The position numbers and the translations under genes were made by a program. A DNA stretch of 64,000 nucleotides, taken from Begonia masoniana. Its lineage: Eukaryota > Streptophyta > Magnoliopsida > Cucurbitales > Begoniaceae. Below, one piece after another: positions 45,661-57,036 of this stretch. The stretch spans positions 4,883,498 through 4,947,497 of the forward strand of contig CM039512.1 of the NCBI GenBank assembly GCA_022432975.1. Reading direction: 5' to 3'. The notes under the pieces are model-generated. The model saw nothing but the letters and a program-made list of their open reading frames with translations. It made no database searches and was not told where the DNA came from. Numbering within the stretch: the first letter of the stretch is position 1; every line of letters begins with the position of its first letter.

Positions 45661-48600
45661 TCCTCCCCAAGTGATTGAGAATTTGACCTCAAATCCGATT
45701 GGATAGTGTCCTCCAATTCATCTTCTTTTCCAAGGTATGGTGATAAGTCTTGAACATTAAAAGTTGCTGAGACTCCATACTCTTCTGGAAGCTCCAATTT
45801 GTATGCATTATCATTGATTCTTTGCAAGACTCTAAAAGGTCCATCTGCCCGTGGGGATAGTTTTGTCTTCCTTTGCCTTGGAAAACGTTACTTCATTAAG
45901 TGTAGCCATACCAAATCTCCTTCTTTGAATATAACTTCTTTTCTGCCTTTATTAGCAGCTTTAGCATAGGATTCATTCTTTTTTTGAATAATTTTTCGAA
46001 CTTCTTCATGCAAGACTTGGACTTGTTTGGCCTTTTGAGCCCCATCGGCATTTATTAGCTCCTTGGTGGGTAATGGAAGTAAGTCTAAAGGAGTAAGAGG
46101 ATTCAAGTCATAGACCACTTCGAAAGGACTCCTTTTAGTTGTACTTTGTATGCTCCTATTGTATGCAAATTCAATATATGGGAGTTGGATGTCCCAATCC
46201 CCTAGTCGCTTCCCCACTATGCTCCTTAAGAGTGTTCCCAAGGTTCGGTTGACCACCTCGGTTTGTCCATCGGTTTGAGGATGGAAAGAAGTGCTAAACA
46301 ATAGCTTAGTGTCAAGCTTCCTCCATAATGTTGTCCAAAATGAGCTAAGAAATTTAGTATCCCTATCTGACAAAATAGTCTTTGGAACTCCATGAAGACG
46401 GACTATCTCCTTGAAAAAGAGATCTGCTATATGCATAGAGTCATTTGTTTTAGAGCATGGTATGAAATGCGCCATCTTAGAAAATCGGTCTACTGCAACC
46501 ATGACGGCTTCCTTTGCTCTTGAGGTACGTGGCAACCCCAAGACAAAATCCATGCTGATTTCCACCCAAGGATGAGTGGGAATAGGTAAAGGCATGTAGA
46601 GCCCTTGAGGTAATAATCGGCTCTTGGCCTTCTTGCAAATAATACACCTTTCAACCATTCTGTGTACATCTTTCATCATCCATGGCCAATAGAAGTGTTC
46701 TTTGAGAACTTCAATTGTCTTTTTCTCCCCAAAATGACTAGCAAGTCCTCCTCCATGAGCTTCTTTTACCAAAGATTCTCTTAAGGTGCTTTTTGGAATG
46801 CATAACTTTCCACTTCTGAATAAGAAACCATCCTTAAGGAAATATCCACATTCGGCTCCTTGGAGACAAAGTTTATAAGAATCTCCAAAGTCTTGATCTT
46901 CTTTGTAGGCATCCTTGATCCATTCAAACCCCATGAATCTTGCATTCATCTCGGTCAACAAGGCACTTCTTCTTGATAGAGCATCGGCCACCACATTGAT
47001 GTCACCCTTCTTGTACTTAATGATGTATGGAAATCTCTCAAGGAATTCCACCCATTTTCCATGCCTTCTATTCAGCTTTCCTTGACCTTTGATATGCCTC
47101 AATGTCTGATGATTAGAGTGAATAATAAATTCCCTTGGAAGTAAATAATGTTGCCATACCTCAAGTGTCCGAATAATGGCTAAGAACTCCTTATCATACG
47201 TGGAGTAGTTAAGAGCTGCTCCCTTCAATTTTTCACTGTAATAGGCTATCGGCTTTCCTTTTTGTATTAGCACTGCTCCAATGCCCAATCCAGAGGCATC
47301 ACACTCAACTTCGAATACTTTATTAAAGTCAGGTAACATCAAAATCGGAGCCTTGCATAGTTTCTCCTTTATAGAATCAAAACTTTCTTGGCACGCGGAG
47401 CTCCACTTGAATTCTCTTCCATTCTTGGTGCAATCCGTGAGGGGTGCTACAATTGAGCTGAAATGAGGAATAAACCTTCTATAAAAAGAGGCTAAACCAT
47501 GGAAGCTTCGGATATCTGAGAGGCAACTGGGGGTTGGCCACTCCTTTATTGCTTTCACCTTAGTTTCATCCACCTCCAAGCCTTGCTTTGATATTATGAA
47601 CCCCAAAAAGTAGACTCTCTCTTGCATGAAAGAGCACTTCTTCATGTTACCGTAAAACTTGACCGATCTTAGCTTATCAAATAAAGTCCTTAGATGCATT
47701 AAATGGTCAGCAAGACTCGTACTATAAACAAGGATATCATCAAAATATACGACAATAAATTTTCCTAGGTATTCCTTAAGTACGAAGTGCATCAATCTCA
47801 TGAGCGTACTAGGAGCATTAGAGAGCCCAAAGGGCATAACTAACCATTCAAATAGCCCATATTTTGTTTTGAACGCAGTTTTCCACTCATCTCCTTCCTT
47901 CATGCGGATTTGGTGGTATCCACTTTTCAAGTCAACCTTGGAAAAATATGAAGCTCCACTTAGTTCATCAAGCATGTCTTCTAGCCGAGGTATTGGATAC
48001 CTATACTTGATTGTTATTTGGTTGATGGCTCAGCTATCCATACACATTCTTATTGAACCATCCTTCTTTGGTACTAATAGAGTGGGCACGACACAAGGGC
48101 TTAGAGACTCTTGAATATAACCTTTGTCTAATAGATCTTGAACTTGCTCCTTTGCTTCTTCTGGATTCATCCGATAAGATGGACGATTTGGTAAAGTGGA
48201 TCCCGGCTCCAAGTCTATTTGATGCTCAATTCTTCTAAGGGGAGGTAGCTCTCGAGGTAGCTCTTTGGGAAAAACATCTTGAAACTCCACGAGCAATGGT
48301 TGAACGTCCCTTGGAATATTTTCAAACTTTTCCACTCCTTCCTTGAATAGAATAAGTATTAATGGACCTCCTTTAAATATGACCTTCTTTAATTCTTGTC
48401 TTGATATGAATAAGGTTGATTTGGTCAAGTGCTCATGTCTTGCTTCTTCATCCATAGCCACTTGTCTTGGACCAAGTTGTGTTAGCTTGATAGTCTTTCC
48501 ACCAAATTTGAATGAATAATAATTTGAATAACCGTCATGAATCACCCTTTTGTCAAATTGCCATGGCCGTCCAAGCAAAATGTGGCTTGCACTCATTGGC

Positions 48601-48800
48601 ACTACATCACACACAACTTGATCCACATAGTTACCAATAGAAAATTGAAGGATTACTTGTTTATTTACCTTAATGTCATCCTTGTCGTTTAACCACCGAA
48701 GTTTGTATGGCAGCGGGTGTGCTTTGGTTTCCAACTTCAATTTGTCAACCAATTCTTTGGAAACAACGTTGGTACAACTCCCTCCATCAATGATTAGAGA
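45462..48800 (-). pseudogene. Gypsy pol
   Basis: One reading frame from about 48790 to 45462 with two nonsense codons: TGA at 48030 (MDS-stop-AINQ, normally Arg) and TAA at 45888 (LHLMK-stop-RFPRQ, normally Glu). Protease IDGGSCTNV lies near 48780. RT has the less common YFDD (YFDDILVYS, near 47735). RNase H follows ([17 protein letters not shown]), with SNH in [10 protein letters not shown] where most relatives have DH, possibly a lost active-site Asp. Integrase has the HHCC finger ([10 protein letters not shown]), [22 protein letters not shown] and DGQTEVVNR. The last about 65 codons lie in the 3' LTR. A frameshift in a 10-base poly-A run near 48810 separates it from gag. Confidence 0.92.
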
Positions 48801-51770
48801 GCATTCCTTTTTTTTTTATGAGGCATCTACTATGGAAAATATTCTCTCTTTGTTCCTCCTCTCCTCGATTTTGAGAAATCAAAGACCTTCTTATCACCAT
48901 TAACAAAGGCCCTTCTTGTGCATGACATACCTCTTCACTTTCTTCTAGTTCCTCATTGGTTGATTCTTCAACTTCTTCTTCACTCTCCACTTCTTGAGTG
49001 CCAGCATTAATTACCATAACTCGTTTATTTGGACATTGAGAAGCAATGTGACCAAGGCCAAGGCATTTGAAGCATTTAATTTCTCTTGTCTTTTGGTGAG
49101 TTGAATCTCCCAACGGCTTCTTGTCATCAACGCCTTTATGGAAGACTCCCTTATAGTTATTGCCCTTCTCCCATGTTTTTGCTTGTGATTGAAAATTACC
49201 GGGTGTTTTTGGTAGGTTAGGCCGAAAAGTAATTTCTCTGCCTTTCCTCTTCCTTTGTCTTTCAACCTTGGTAGCTAGTTGAATTACTCCATCCATGGTG
49301 CCTATGTCATGTAGTTCAACTATATCTCCAATCTCCTTGGTAAGCCCTCTTATGAACCGTGCTATAATTTGCTCCTCCGGTTCATTTAATCCACATCTAA
49401 TTCGAAGCATTTCAAAGGTTGCGAGATACTCTTCCACCGAAGAGTTTCCTTGCTTTAATTCTTGGGCTTGCAAAAATAACTCTTGTTTGTAGTGGTTTGG
49501 AACAAATCTCTTCCTCATTAATGCCTTTAATTCATCCCATGTTTGAATAGGTTCTTCGCCTTCTCTCCTTCTTTGAGCTTTTAAATTCTCCCACCATAAA
49601 TGCGCATAGCCTTCAAACTCCAATGCCACTAATTGAAGTTTCAATCTCTCGGAATAGTTGTAGCATTCAAAGATCCGGTTAACTTTCTCCATCCATTCAT
49701 AGAATTCCTCTCCTTTGGTGGTGATGACTCTTATTTTAGAGTCATTTTATACTAATTTTACATAAGAAAACTTATATGAATTGAGTGATTGCAATAATAA
49801 ATTAGTATGATTTACTGCAATTGCTAAATAATCTTGCAGCATTAGTGTTTTGATTCAATTTAATATATTTATGTAGATTTTCCATTAAAAGCATATTTTT
49901 CTCCTTATTTTGAATTTTGTATTTTCATATTTGAATGTAATTTTTATTAGAGGGAAAATCAAATTCAAAAGCTGAAGATCATGGAGAGAGAGGAATCAAA
50001 TCACGTAAATTGAGGAAATTAGTTGCCGATTATGGAGAAGAGAATGTTGAATTCATGGAAGAATTAGATTTGGATTTAATTAAATGAGGCAGCGGATGAT
50101 TTGAAGAATGGGCAGCTGGGCAGCGGATGATGTAAAGACTAGAAAGAAAGAAAAGGAAACTGGGTAGCGAAGGAAACAAGAAAGAAGAAACGGGCAGCGG
50201 AAGATCTACAAAGAAAAGAAAACTGGGCAGCGGATGATTTGAAGAATGGGCAGCAAAAAAAAGACAAAAGCAATTGGTGGATATAAAAAGGCAGGAAGCA
50301 ACCGGATGATCTAAAGAAATTGGGCAGCGGATGATGGCAGAAGCTGGGCAGCGGATGATGCTGAGAGAAGAAAAATAAAAGGTGGAAGACGGGCAGCGGA
50401 AGAAAGCAACTTGGGCAGCACTAAAAGACGAAATAGCTTAACAGAGAGATTGGAGAGAGAAAGACAAATCCATGCTGGAAAGCTAAAACAAAAAGGAAAA
50501 CAATTAAATGAATAATAAATTGGAGAGAGAAAAGGGAGGATTGCATGCAGAAAAAGAGGGGATACTTTTCAACCATAGAGGAGACTACGCAGAGGCATTC
50601 TGGAGGAGAATTTTTTTTGCTGGAGATAGAGTTCTGGACCAGAGAAGGGAGACAACACCATTCCTTCATTTTCCTCTCCTTAACTTCTTACTATTTTATG
50701 ATTTTTATGAACACCATTGTTTTTAGTTTATTTTTAATTATGTCTAGTAGCTAAACTTATTATCTTGGTTAGGACGATAGTATTTGTTGCGATACTTTGC
50801 TACGATCTTGGTTTTGTTTCTGCGATTATCTATTAAACAATTATTTGTGATGTTTCTTGCTTAAGTCAGATCATATCGATAGATAGGTTGACTATTCATA
50901 TTTATATTGTATCGATAGATAGATATAAATTTTAGATGCATGAATAATTAATTGAATTACTTTGTTACAACATAGTTAACATTAATTTGATTGGCAATAA
51001 GAATAGCACATATCGGAAATTCAATTTTAGTCACATTCTTTCAAGGTAGAAAGAAATACTGATTTGAATTTACCTAGGCAATTCGAAAGAATCCTAGAAA
51101 TCAATTTTATTCTTGCTGTTTTTTAGATAATGCTGCAGAGCATTACCACAGCATTAGTAGCAGAATCATCGTAACGAAGAAATCGATCCTAGCCAAGGCC
51201 TTCTTTTATCGTTTTTACCTTGTTTAATCTTGCTTCATTTTATTGCATCATTATTCATATTTTATTTCTAATTATTATCAGCAATTTAATATTTTTATAA
51301 GATTTTTATAGCGATTAATTCAATTAACAATATCCTCGTGGGATCGATACTTTACTTACTCTATTACTTCGTTAGCGACACGTGCACTTGCGTGTAAGTG
51401 TGTAAAATCACTAACAGGTGGCTCCCTTGAAGATAGGAATAGACACCTTGATATTTCTCATATCATCTTGATAAGTGTTTCTCCTTCTTGGTTGATAATC
51501 AAATTCTTCCACTTCGGTGAACTCCTCAAGTTCTCGGTTACTATTTTGCCCATGTCCATCTCTACTCCTTGGAATTTGTGGTTGTGGAAATGATTGCTCT
51601 CTAGTCTCTAGGACCATTTGCTGCAAATGAACAATCATACCCCTCATTTCATCAAGTTGACGTTGAATGGTGGATTCAACTCCGTTTGGCGATGGTGGTG
51701 GTGGTGGTGGTTGTTGTTGTTGTTGTGGCTCTTCAATGCGAATGGCATTTCCTCCACTTCTAGTCTTCAT
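48787..51770 (-). pseudogene. Gypsy gag, split by a solo LTR
   Basis: The N-terminal part 51770-51422 starts MKTRSGGNAIRIEEPQQQQQ and contains a Gln/Pro run and a coiled coil (ESTIQRQLDEMRGMIVHLQQ). After the solo LTR it continues at about 49716 with the retrotrans_gag domain (FEGYAHLWWENLKAQ, MRKRFVPNHYKQELF, FIRGLTKEI) and a CCHC knuckle CFKCLGLGHIASQC (near 49070). An acidic Glu-rich tail follows. The gag end is uncertain because of the poly-A frameshift near 48810. Confidence 0.88.
49722..51416 (-). mobile_element. LTR-like element of the TGTTAGTGATTT family, in gypsy gag
   Basis: 1695 bp, flanked by a perfect duplication GGTGG (49717-49721 and 51417-51421). On the minus strand it starts TGTTAGTGATTTTACAC and ends TAAAATAAGAGTCATCA, matching the ends of 4125-7768. 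It is non-coding. It carries about ten copies of GGGCAGCGGATGAT-like motifs at 50085-50415, and CACTAAAAGACGAAAT at about 50418-50433. A solo LTR is the likeliest reading, as both copies lack an internal region. Confidence 0.8.
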
Positions 51771-51837
51771 CTTAGAATTCCACAAGAACTATAAGATAAG
51801 TAAAAGAAAATAGAAGAACCTGGGATGGATGTTGTGA

Positions 51838-51848
51838 TTCTGATACCA
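51838..51848 (-). promoter_or_regulatory. Primer binding site of the gypsy element
   Basis: TGGTATCAGAA on the minus strand, two bases inside the 5' LTR; an initiator tRNA-Met type site with a diverged 3' part. Confidence 0.8.
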
Positions 51849-51850
51849 AA

Positions 51851-52556
51851 TGATGCGATTCTGGATCGTATTTGAAAGATGACTTCCTAGTTGGTTTTCG
51901 GTGGCTAGAATTACCACTTGTATTTGATTGGCTACTTATGCAGTAAGTGAGTCTCCAACGAAAAGAAGGGTTGTTTCGCCTCTCTTTCACTAGGGAATAC
52001 CTTCGTGGAAGGTGGAAAGAAAGGTAGTAAAATGTATCTCTCAAACGAACCAAGAGAAAGATACAAGTTGTGGTCACACTCGCTCGGAATCCACCTCACA
52101 AGTTTGGCCGGGTTTTGAGTCAAAAACTCAAGAAACTTGTCTAAAGACAACAAAAGTGGTTTTGATAATTCGAATCTGCTTCAAAAGTACAAAAGAAGGC
52201 CTATTTATAGGCCTTTGGCTGGAAATGAAAAGACGTGCTTAGTGGATTCCATTAAATGTCCACTAAGCATTTATTACAACTTTAACTATGAATCTAGACT
52301 AAGACTCTTGCTCTTTTCTAGGAGATGATAATGACGAATTTTAAACAAGAATCTAGACTAAGACTCTTCAATGTGACCGATTGATGCTAAGTCATTGGCG
52401 GGCTTCCAAGCTAGTAAATGCATGGGCTTCTCTTTATCTTTGGGTTGAGCTTCTTCCATCATGTCTCCAAATTGTAATGTACTTGCAAAACTAGAAAACA
52501 TATTAAAAAATATCTTCTTGGCCATTGATCTAGCGAAGGGGTCACGAGTCTTATCA
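51851..52556 (-). repeat. Gypsy 5' LTR
   Basis: 706 bp, the partner of 44956-45660. Most differences are A/G or C/T, consistent with ageing by methylcytosine loss. Confidence 0.95.
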
Positions 52557-53629
52557 CATATTCAGGTGAAGAAATTGTTAGAAAGATTCTTCGGTGTTTA
52601 CCAAGAGTCTGGCAACCCAAAGTGACAGGCATACAGGAGGCTAAAGATCTCAAAGCAATGAAGCTTGAAGAGCTCATGGGTTCACTCATGACGCATGAGA
52701 TAACCATGAGAGCTAATAAAAAGGAAGATCTCAAAGAAAATGAGATCTCCAAGAGAAAGGACATTGCTCTCAAAGCATCCTCCATCAAACAAGAAGAGTC
52801 AGAAGAAGAAGATGATGATGAGGATATTGCCCTTATTACAAGGAGGTTCAGCAAATTCTTCCAGAGAAAAAGAATGCAAGGAAGGAGATTTCCAAAAGTT
52901 GAGAAATCTCAAAAAGAGAAGGAAATCACATGCTTCGGGTGTGGAAAGCTGGGTCACATGAAGGCAGACTGTCCACAAGCAAAGAAGAATCCCAAGAAGT
53001 TTAAGAAGAAGGCTATGAAAGCTACTTGGGATGACAGTGAAGGTGACACCTCTTTTTCAGAAGATGAGGAAGTGGCAAATCTATGCTTCATGGCCAAGGA
53101 GGATGAGGTTAGTCATTCTTCGAGTGATAGTGAGAGTGATAATGATGAAGGTAATTTAATTGATGCCTTCAATGATTTAGTAAAACAATATAGCATGTTA
53201 AAGGCCAAGTACAATTCGTTGAAAAGAGAAAATGCAAGCATAGTTGAAAAGCATGCCAAGGAAACTAATCTGCATGAAAAAGAAGTTACTGAACTTAAGA
53301 AGAAAAATGAGTCTTTGAATAAACTTGTTCTTTGGTTCTCAAATGGTAGCAAGAACTTAACATTGCTGATAGGAAATCATAGAGCTACTCATGATAAAGC
53401 AGGTTTAGGCTATGATAAGTTCAATAAAAGAAAAGCTTTTAAGAATTTTTTTGTTAAACCGTCTACTTGTCATGCTTGTAATGAAGTAGGACATAAGTTC
53501 TTTGTATGTCCTTTGAAAACAAACAATATGAAAGCTGGTAGTAAAGTACAATGGGTTCCGAAGGGAACCAGACCTAACTCTAGGACCCAAAAGGTTTGGG
53601 TACCAAAGAAGACAACTTGATCTTCTGTT

Positions 53630-56600
53630 TTGCAGGTTGAGTGCTCTCCTGGAAAGAACCAGTGGTACCTCGACAGTGGTTGCTCGAGGCATATGACAGG
53701 AGACTCAACCATGTTTGCTGTTGTCAACAAGAAGAAAGAAAGTGTTACTTTTGGTGGAAATCAAAAGGGCAAAATTGTTGGCATCGGCAATATAGGTAAC
53801 AGTTTTAACCCTATTATTGAAAATGTACTTTTAGTTGAAGGATTAAAGCATAATTTGCTTAGTATTAGCCAGTTATGTGATAAAGGATATGAGGTGATCT
53901 TTAAATCAAACTCCTGTATAATTAAGGATGCATCAAATGGCAAAACTCTGTTTACTGGCTATAGGAAAGAAAATATTTATATCATTGACTTAGATAATGT
54001 TGTTTGCAATGATGAAAAATGTTTTGCTGCTAATTCCTCTAATAATTGCTGGACTTGGCATAGAAGATTAGGACACGTAGGGATTGATACCTTAGCTGAG
54101 ATTACTAATGATAATTTAGTTAGAAGGATCCCTAAGATATCCTTTGAGAAGGATAAGGTCTGTGAAGCCTGCCAAATGGGTAAGCAGATCAAAAGTTCTT
54201 TTGCATCAAAGAATGCAATCTCTACTTCTAAGCCTCTCCAACTCCTTCACATGGATCTTTTCAGTCTTTCTAATATAGCCAGCTTATGAGAAAAATTCTA
54301 TGCTTATGTCATTGTCGATGACTTCTCTAGATTCACTTGGGTATTCTTTCTGAAGTCAAAGGATAAAACTTTTGATACATTCTCTAGCTTTAGGAAAAGA
54401 GTTCAAAATGAAAAGGAGCTCACCATAGTTGTTATTCGTAGTGATCATGGTGGAGAGTTTGAAAATGAGAAATTTGAACTGTTGTGTCTCAAAAATGGAA
54501 TTGAACACAATTTCTCTTCTCCTAGAACTCCTCAGCAAAATGGTGTTGTTGAGAGGAAGAATAGATCTCTCCAAGAGCTTGCTAGGTCTATGCTTAATAA
54601 AAACTCCCTCCCTAAGTATTTATGGGCTGAAGCTGTTGCAACAGCTTGTTATATGCTCAATTGGGTCTCTATAAGACCAATTCTTGAGAAAAATCCTTAT
54701 GAGCTCTGGCATGAAAAAATTCCCTCTGTCAAATACTTTAGAGCATTTGGATGTAAATTTTTTATTCTTAATACTAAGGATAATTTAGGAAAATTCGATT
54801 CCAAATCTGATCTTGGAATTTTTCTGGGGTATTCTCTTTCCAGTAAAGCTTATAGAGTGTTCAATAGAAGAACTCTAGTTGTTGAGGAATCTGTACATGT
54901 CAACTTTGATGAGTCCCCACAACTCACAATCAATGTGGATGAGGATGTTCCCTTAGAAAAGCATCTAGATTCCCTTTCCTTAAATAAGCCTAGAGATATC
55001 CCTCAAACTGAAAAATCCCTAGAACCTTCTTCAAGTTCTCTAGATATTGTTCCTGTCAAGGATGAAATTTCTGCTCTTCCTAGGGATTGGAAGTATGTCA
55101 AAGATCATCCCTTAGATGAAGTCTTAGGAGATCATTCCTTAGGAGTAAAGACTAGATCATCTCTTAGGAATCTCTGTGCCAATGTGGCATTCATTTCTCA
55201 AGTAGAGCTTAAGAAATTTGAAGAGGCCGAGAATGATGAAAATTGGATTATGGCTATGTAGGAAGAATTAAATCAATTTGAAAGGAGCAATGTATGGGAA
55301 CTTGTTGCACGGCCTAAGGATCATCCCATTATTGGAACAAAATGGGTTTACAATAATAAATTGAATGAAAATGGGATTGTTGTAAGAAATAAGGCTAGAC
55401 TAGTTGCTAAGGGATACTCCCGAGAAAAAGGTATTGATTTTGAGGAATCCTTTGCCTTTGTAGCTAGACTAGAGTTAATCAGGATGCTCTTAGCTTTTGC
55501 CTGCTTCAAAAACTCCACACTCTTTCAAATGGATGTAAAGAGTGCATTTTTAAATGGTTATATCACAGAAGAAGTTTTTGTTGAGCAACCCTTAGGTTTT
55601 GAAGCCTTTGATAAACCCGATCATGTGTACAAATTAAGGAAAACTCTTTATGGTCTTAAGCAGGCTCCTAGAGCTTGGAATGATAGATTGAGGAACTTCC
55701 TTGAGGAAAGGAATTTCAAAAAGGGTAACACCGACTCAACTCTATTTACCATGCAAAAGGATGAAGATATTATGTTAGTTCAGATCTATGTCGATGACAT
55801 TATCTTTGGATCAACTAATGTCATCATGTGTAATAAATTTTCCTCTCTCATGCAAAGCGAATTTGAAATGAGTATGATGTTGGAGTTAAAATTCTTCTTA
55901 GGATTCCAGATCAGTCAATCTCCTGATGGGATTTTCTTCTGCCAAGAAAAATACATCAAAGAGCTCTTAAAGAAATTTGGTTTAGAATCTGTTAAATCCT
56001 CTAGAACTCCCATGAGTACCACAACCAAACTGGACAAAGATGAAAATAGAATAAGTGTGGACATTAAGAAATATCGTGGTATGATTGGATCTTTGTTATA
56101 TCTGGCTGCTAGTAGGCCAGATATTCTTTTTAGTATTTGTCTCTGTGCTAGATTTCAAGCTGCCCCTAAGGAGTCTCATTTATCTGCTGTCAAAAGAATT
56201 TTTAAATATTTGAGTTGGACTTATGACTTAGGATTATGGTATCCTAAAGGTACTTCTTTCGATTTAGTTGGATACTCTGATTCTGATTATACTGGAGGTC
56301 TTGTTGATAGGAAAAGCACTAGTGGCACTTGTCAGTTCTTAGGAGAATCTCTAGTGTTTTGGTATTCTAAGAAACAAAATTCTGTTGCATTGTCAACTGC
56401 TGAAAGTGAATATATCGTTGCTGGCAGTTATTGTGCACAAATGCTTTGGATGAAACAGACTCTAGAAGATTATAATCTGTTTTATAATAGGATTCATATT
56501 CGGTGTGACAACACCAGTGCTATCAATATTTCCAAGAATCCAATTCAGCATTCTAGAACCAAACATATCGAAGTTATGTATCACTTCATCCGAGATCATG

Positions 56601-56737
56601 TTCAAAGAGGTGATATTTCTTTAGAATTTGTCAATTCAGTTGATCAATTGGCCGATATCTTTACAAAACCTTTGGATGAGAAAACCTTCTGTAGTATAAG
56701 AATAAGATTAGGCCTCATTAGGTGTGAGAAAAGTTAA
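53630..56737 (+). pseudogene. Sirevirus pol (second element)
   Basis: One frame of about 1036 codons broken only by TGA at 54287 (SL-stop-EKFY, normally Gly) and TAG at 55259 (MAM-stop-EELNQ, normally Gln). Protease YLDSGCSRHMTGD (53665), integrase zinc finger (HRRLGHVG, CEACQMGKQ), core (RSDHGGEFENE, NGVVERKNR), RT with YVDDIIFGS (55787), and RNase H (SDSDYTGG, AESEYIVAG, CDNTSAINISKN) are all present in copia order. It is in the same frame as gag, which ends ten bases upstream in TGA. It would be nearly intact but for the two stops. Confidence 0.93.
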
Positions 56738-57036
56738 GGTTCTTTCCTTTCTCTGCCTTCGATATTTTCATCGCCCGCTCCTTGTCTAATCACCGGAAGA
56801 TATGCCTCATCTGCTTACCAGAAGATGTCTATGTACCGGATGATATAATCTTTAATCTGCCGACACGTGTCTCTAATTGAGCGATATCCGACTTCCACGT
56901 TTCTCTTCTTCTAGTCGGGTGATGCCCTAATACATTTAAACCCTTTTTTTTTTTAAGATGCTTCATCTTTCGCGCCCTTTCAGAAAACTTCTGCCTCCAA
57001 TCCTTTTCTCTCTAGGTTTTCTCCCTCAACTCATTC

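Larger units (their letters stand above)
44956..52556 (-). mobile_element. Ty3/gypsy retrotransposon nested in Sirevirus gag
   Basis: LTRs 44956-45660 and 51851-52556, a PBS (minus) at about 51838-51848, a polypurine tract at 45661-45672, gag and pol on the minus strand in the order PR-RT-RNaseH-INT (gypsy order), and a perfect duplication CATAT (44951-44955 and 52557-52561). By eye the LTRs differ at about 13 positions in 705. It is about 5.9 kb without its own insertion. The clade is probably a chromovirus relative without a recognisable chromodomain (Reina-like), by the integrase end ([12 protein letters not shown]); this is not certain. Confidence 0.9.
44462..53620 (+). pseudogene. Sirevirus gag (second element), split by the gypsy element
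   Basis: Coding parts 44462-44955 and 52562-53620. It starts MALNTHVEGQ. A one-base deletion near 44512 shifts into the frame VDGNDYVYWNARMRIFIQAM, which stays open to the insertion and continues in frame after it (SGEEIVRKILRCLPRVW). It contains the acidic Ser/Glu-rich run, the CCHC knuckle CFGCGKLGHMKADC (about 52932), a coiled-coil-like stretch and a second Cys/His motif (CHACNEVGHKFFVC, about 53470). It ends in TGA (53618-53620), which is in frame with pol. Confidence 0.9.

Noticed and set aside
49722..51416. Intron or host gene between the two gypsy gag parts
   Set aside because: The perfect GGTGG duplication and the matching ends of 4125-7768 show a transposable element insertion.
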